Assembly (NCBI RefSeq): GCF_000236685.1
Contig: NC_016633.1
Coordinates: 1,860,001-1,924,000 of the forward strand
Source: Sphaerochaeta pleomorpha str. Grapes
GTDB taxonomy: Bacteria; Spirochaetota; Spirochaetia; Sphaerochaetales; Sphaerochaetaceae
Length of the DNA: 64,000 nucleotides
Direction: 5' to 3'
A program made the position numbers and the translations under genes. Below the pieces are notes generated by a model. That model had not been told where the DNA came from. It ran no database searches and saw nothing but the letters and a program-made list of their open reading frames with translations. How positions within the stretch are numbered: the stretch's first letter is position 1; every line of letters starts with the position of its first letter. Positions 60,934-64,000 of the stretch are shown here, one piece after another.

Positions 60934-62367
60934 ATGCTTCAAGTCCTGCTTGTACACAAGGATTTGCCTGTTTTGGAAACAATCAGGAACCTGCCGATCT
61001 GGCAAGGTTCTGACTTTACATTGGTTGCAACCATCAATGACGAACAGGAAGCCTTATCTTTTTTGCATTCACATACTCTCGACATTCTGCTCTCAGACAG
61101 CCGCTTGGTCGTTTCCCTTTCCCAGGGAATCAGGGAAAGCGGACACCCCCTTGCTATCCTTACATTGGATACTTCTGAAGGTATTCTCGAACAGGAACGC
61201 CTTGCTATGGCTTTATTTGAAGCAAGAAGGAGATTTGTCCTTGAAAAAGGCTTGAAAGCCCTAGAAGAGGAAAAACTGTACCGATGCATCAAAGACGGAG
61301 GCATCTCACGTACAGAACAAACCCGAATGTTCAGTTCTGAAAACAAACAAATTGGAATGGCCTTGTTCCACGCTGCTTCAAATTGCAAGGAAATACTGTC
61401 GAACCTTTGTAAAGAATCTATACTTATCGAAACGGGACCGAAGGACCTTCTTGTATTGTTTAGTGAGAATTTCGAGTGGAAAGACAACCCTACCGGCTAT
61501 CTTCGCTATTTACTTGCAAAGGTTGGGACAAACGCCACAGTAGTATGGGACGGATACCTTCGAGAGCCTTTCGACCTGCAGGAAAAGTATCACCGCCTAC
61601 TAAAACTTTCACAGTACCAGCCATTCTTTTGTGAAGGTTGCCTTATCACCGGGGCAGACATCAACCAACTCCCTGCAATGGATCTGTTCCAATTCTCAAC
61701 GGAGCTGGAAACCATGCGTACCCTGGCAAAAGGAGGCAACCTCACCACCTTTATTGCACATCTGAAGGACCTCTATAGTTGCAACCTCCCCCAGATATGC
61801 GATCAAAACCCCTTATTTCATATCAATAGCCAGATTATGGGATTGTTTTTGCAAGTTGTATCTGAAGGAAACCTGAATCCTTTGGAACTGTTCGGTACAC
61901 CCTATGTGCCTGTTGAAGAAGTTTTCAACTTATCCTCTACGTTTGAAATGTGCCATTGGTTTGAACGGGCGTTTAGAAAAGCCCAGATTCTCTTACGGGA
62001 AAACGAATATCCGGTTGTCCAGAATGAAAAGGTCCAGCATGCCCTACGCATCATGCATCGCCATTACTCCTCGCCGCTGACACTCGACACCTTGGCCTCA
62101 GAATGCAAAGTGCATAAAGTATATCTGTGCAGGGTCTTTTCGAGGGATGTGGGAATGCCTTGCCACGAATACTTGCAGAAACTGCGTTTACGAAAATCCA
62201 TTCCCCTGCTTTTTATCGGAAAAGAATCGAACAAAGAAATCGCCCTCCAGGTAGGGTTTACATCCTATGACCAATTCAGCAAAGCATTTCATCGGGAAAT
62301 GGGAATGTCCCCCCATCGGTATAAAGAATTGCATAAAGAAGATAGGGGAAACCTATACAGGTACTGA
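60934..62367 (+). CDS. AraC-family regulator with degenerate receiver-like N-terminus
   Basis: 477 residues. C-terminal AraC helix-turn-helix pair (about 368-465: TLDTLASECKVHKVYLCRVF and NKEIALQVGFTSYDQFSKAFHREMGMSPHRY). The N-terminal 110 residues look like a YesN-type receiver with an Asp in SDSRL, but the usual acidic pair (VDDE) reads VHKD, so phosphorylation is doubtful. The middle is unassigned. No sensor kinase lies adjacent in the window. It precedes a sugar ABC operon on the same strand and probably controls it. GGGAGG is 5 bases before ATG. Confidence 0.85.
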   Translation: MLQVLLVHKDLPVLETIRNLPIWQGSDFTLVATINDEQEALSFLHSHTLDILLSDSRLVVSLSQGIRESGHPLAILTLDTSEGILEQERLAMALFEARRRFVLEKGLKALEEEKLYRCIKDGGISRTEQTRMFSSENKQIGMALFHAASNCKEILSNLCKESILIETGPKDLLVLFSENFEWKDNPTGYLRYLLAKVGTNATVVWDGYLREPFDLQEKYHRLLKLSQYQPFFCEGCLITGADINQLPAMDLFQFSTELETMRTLAKGGNLTTFIAHLKDLYSCNLPQICDQNPLFHINSQIMGLFLQVVSEGNLNPLELFGTPYVPVEEVFNLSSTFEMCHWFERAFRKAQILLRENEYPVVQNEKVQHALRIMHRHYSSPLTLDTLASECKVHKVYLCRVFSRDVGMPCHEYLQKLRLRKSIPLLFIGKESNKEIALQVGFTSYDQFSKAFHREMGMSPHRYKELHKEDRGNLYRY

Positions 62368-62524
62368 GCCATGCTTGACTTCTGGTTTCTATATTCTATA
62401 ATTAGTTATAGGAAAAAGAATTATGTTATTTTTTGCAGTAAAAGGTTAAGAAATCACGTGCATAACTTCCTCTTTTTCCTTGGGTTTGTTCATCTGGAAT
62501 TGTTTTGTTACCAGAGGAGGTGTT

Positions 62525-63841
62525 ATGAAAAAGCTACATGTTTGGCTCTGTCTTTCGGTGATCCTATCGCTGTGCATGGTTCCTCTAACGGCCCAGGCCC
62601 AAACGGAACAAGCCATGGCTGCCAAGCCAATGGTAGAGCAAGTTGTCCTCAACCAAAATGTGCCCAAAGGTGATTTGGAGATTTTTTCCTGGTGGGCAGG
62701 GGATGAAGGACCAGCTTTGGAAGCGCTTATCAAGGTCTTCGAAAGGAAATACCCTAATATCAAGCTGACCAATGCCACGGTTACCGGAGGTTCAGGGGTA
62801 AATGCAAAAGCGGTGCTGAAAACCAGGATGCTCGGAGGCGATCCTCCCGGAAGCTTCCAGGTACATGCAGGTCAGGAATTGATCGGGACCTGGGTTAGTG
62901 CAAACAGGATTCTCGACCTCACCCCGCTCTTCGAGCAGGAAGGGTGGATGGAAGTATTCCCAAAAGACCTTTTGAAATTTTTGAGTACCGAAGATGGTAT
63001 CTGGTCTGTTCCTGTCAACATCCACCGGTCGAATGTCCTCTGGTTTATGCCAGGGAGGCTGAAAGCCTGGGGAATCGAGGCCCCGAAGACCTGGGATGAG
63101 TTTTTGAAGATTGCCCCGGCTATCAAAGCAAAGGGAGTCGTTCCACTTTCCCTCGCACAGACCTGGACTGCCAACCAGCTGTGGGAATGTGTTGCCCTGG
63201 GAGTCCTGGGCGCTGACGACTATGATGCCCTCTGGAGAGGTGAAATCTCCTGGGTCGACCCAAAAATCGTACACGTCTGGGAAGTTTTCGGTATGATCCT
63301 CCAATATACCAATACCGATGCAGCCTCCCTTTCCTGGCAACAGGCTACCGATATGGTGGTCAAAGGCCAGGCAGCCTTCAATCTGATGGGCGACTGGGCT
63401 GCAGGCTATATGTCTACCACCCTTAGTCTCAAACCAATGATTGACTATGGCTGGGTAGCTTCCCCGGGGACCAACGGAGTGTTCATGTTCCTGGCTGACA
63501 GTTTTGGCAGCCCGAAGGGGACAAAGAATCCCGATGCAACCCTTGCCTGGTTGAAAGTCTGTGGGTCAAAGGAAGGTTCTGACGCGTTCAACCCCTTGAA
63601 AGGATCGATATCGGCACGTAAGGACAGTGATTTGAATCTGTATAATACCTATTCAAAGTCTGCTGCAAAGGATTACCAAACGAATAGGATAGTCGGTTCT
63701 CTAGCCCATGGAGTCGTTGCCAATGAGGGCTTTATGAACGACTTTTCTACGGTCATGGAGATGTATCTGAATAGTAAGGATGCCAAACAGGCTGCCAACG
63801 CATGCCAAGCCATTGCAATTCAGAATAGAATGGGCAAGTAA
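62525..63841 (+). CDS. Extracellular solute-binding protein of a sugar ABC importer (family 1)
   Basis: 438 residues. Signal peptide about 1-24 (ending PLTAQAQ). Family 1 (MalE/UgpB-like) fold with LEIFSWWAGDEGPALEALIKVF, VLKTRMLGGDPPGSFQVHAGQEL, WSVPVNIHRSNVLWF, APKTWDEFL and GDWAAGYM. Resembles glucose/mannose-type binding proteins. ATG 62525 is chosen because GAGGAGG is 4 bases upstream and the signal peptide starts there. Followed by a stem-loop and a permease gene. Confidence 0.9.
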   Translation: MKKLHVWLCLSVILSLCMVPLTAQAQTEQAMAAKPMVEQVVLNQNVPKGDLEIFSWWAGDEGPALEALIKVFERKYPNIKLTNATVTGGSGVNAKAVLKTRMLGGDPPGSFQVHAGQELIGTWVSANRILDLTPLFEQEGWMEVFPKDLLKFLSTEDGIWSVPVNIHRSNVLWFMPGRLKAWGIEAPKTWDEFLKIAPAIKAKGVVPLSLAQTWTANQLWECVALGVLGADDYDALWRGEISWVDPKIVHVWEVFGMILQYTNTDAASLSWQQATDMVVKGQAAFNLMGDWAAGYMSTTLSLKPMIDYGWVASPGTNGVFMFLADSFGSPKGTKNPDATLAWLKVCGSKEGSDAFNPLKGSISARKDSDLNLYNTYSKSAAKDYQTNRIVGSLAHGVVANEGFMNDFSTVMEMYLNSKDAKQAANACQAIAIQNRMGK

Positions 63842-63856
63842 GTAACTCCAGACCGG

Positions 63857-63885
63857 GGGAGAGGGCTCTTGCCCTCTCCCTTTTT
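63857..63885 (+). terminator. Stem-loop with T-run between binding-protein and permease genes
   Basis: Perfect 10-base stem GGGAGAGGGC/GCCCTCTCCC with a TCTT loop, then TTTTT. Because a permease gene starts 17 bases later, it probably acts as a partial terminator that lowers permease expression relative to the binding protein. Confidence 0.8.
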
Positions 63886-63902
63886 AAAGCGATGGGATGT
63901 AT

Positions 63903-64000
63903 ATGAAAGAACAAAAGAAAAACACCTTTTTATCAGTTCTTTTGCTCCTGCCCTCCATAATCCTTGTCGGGGTTTTTGTCTATGGTTTCATCGGTAATAC
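63903..64000 (+). CDS. Sugar ABC importer permease, N-terminal fragment cut by window edge
   Basis: ATG at 63903 opens a frame that reads a short charged leader (MKEQKKNTF) and then a hydrophobic helix LSVLLLLPSIILVGVFVYGF, as in MalF/UgpA-type permeases. Only about 32 residues lie inside the window. Position after the binding-protein gene supports the call. Confidence 0.72.
   Translation, partial: MKEQKKNTFLSVLLLLPSIILVGVFVYGFIGN

Noticed and set aside
1-64000. CRISPR arrays, tRNA or rRNA genes, insertion sequences, prophage genes
   Set aside because: No regularly spaced repeats, cloverleaf or rRNA stretches, transposase or integrase genes were recognised on reading both strands.

Overview
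The window looks like a chromosomal segment of a fermentative spirochaete, most likely Sphaerochaeta-like. The main clue is that several secreted substrate-binding proteins have signal peptides ending in FANG followed by acidic residues, a style I associate with Sphaerochaeta and Treponema. Moderate GC, many solute transporters and few respiratory genes fit. This placement is inference; there is no rRNA or marker gene.

Layout: 1-6.0 kb (minus strand) holds a DapA-family lyase, a UPF0597/CyuA-type desulfidase, a Crp/Fnr regulator, an M20 amidohydrolase and a YfcC carrier. Two matching Crp-type palindromes lie in this block. 6.3-11 kb has a thiamine-diphosphate enzyme of the acetolactate synthase type, a decayed beta-helix gene, a nitroreductase and a membrane diguanylate cyclase. 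11.2-20.4 kb is an aldarate (galactarate/glucarate) operon: garR, gudD, a DapA-type lyase, a tripartite tricarboxylate-type transporter (TctC, TctB, TctA) and garD, with a divergent IclR regulator. 20.6-23.1 kb has hipBA and an outer-membrane-like protein.

23.3-42.8 kb is the most unusual part. Two versions of one cassette lie end to end. Each has a five-part branched-chain-amino-acid-type ABC importer (LivK, H, M, G, F), an ATC-hydrolase-like small protein (PF14196 type), a dihydroxyacetone-kinase-family protein (fused DhaKL in one, separate DhaK and DhaL in the other), a UPF0597/CyuA-type desulfidase and a divergent GntR regulator. Gene order and fusion state differ, so this is not a recent tandem duplication. 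With the copy near 1 kb there are three UPF0597 paralogues in the window. I know of no described pathway joining these four families; the substrate is unknown.

42.8-50.3 kb is visibly AT-richer: a ROK regulator, a GmhA-type SIS isomerase, a ribose-type ABC importer and a ROK kinase, followed by decayed sequence. 50.3-57.1 kb carries a long KamA-family radical SAM protein, a dead FGGY kinase, a DUF2156-like/GNAT pair, a secreted InlB-repeat-like protein and an orphan immunity-like protein. 57.2-60.7 kb has a GntR regulator, a YgeY-type M20 hydrolase and an AGCS sodium symporter, with a long perfect palindrome upstream of the hydrolase. 60.9-64 kb starts an AraC-regulated sugar ABC locus that runs off the window. 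A recurring design is a stem-loop directly after the substrate-binding-protein gene inside transporter operons.
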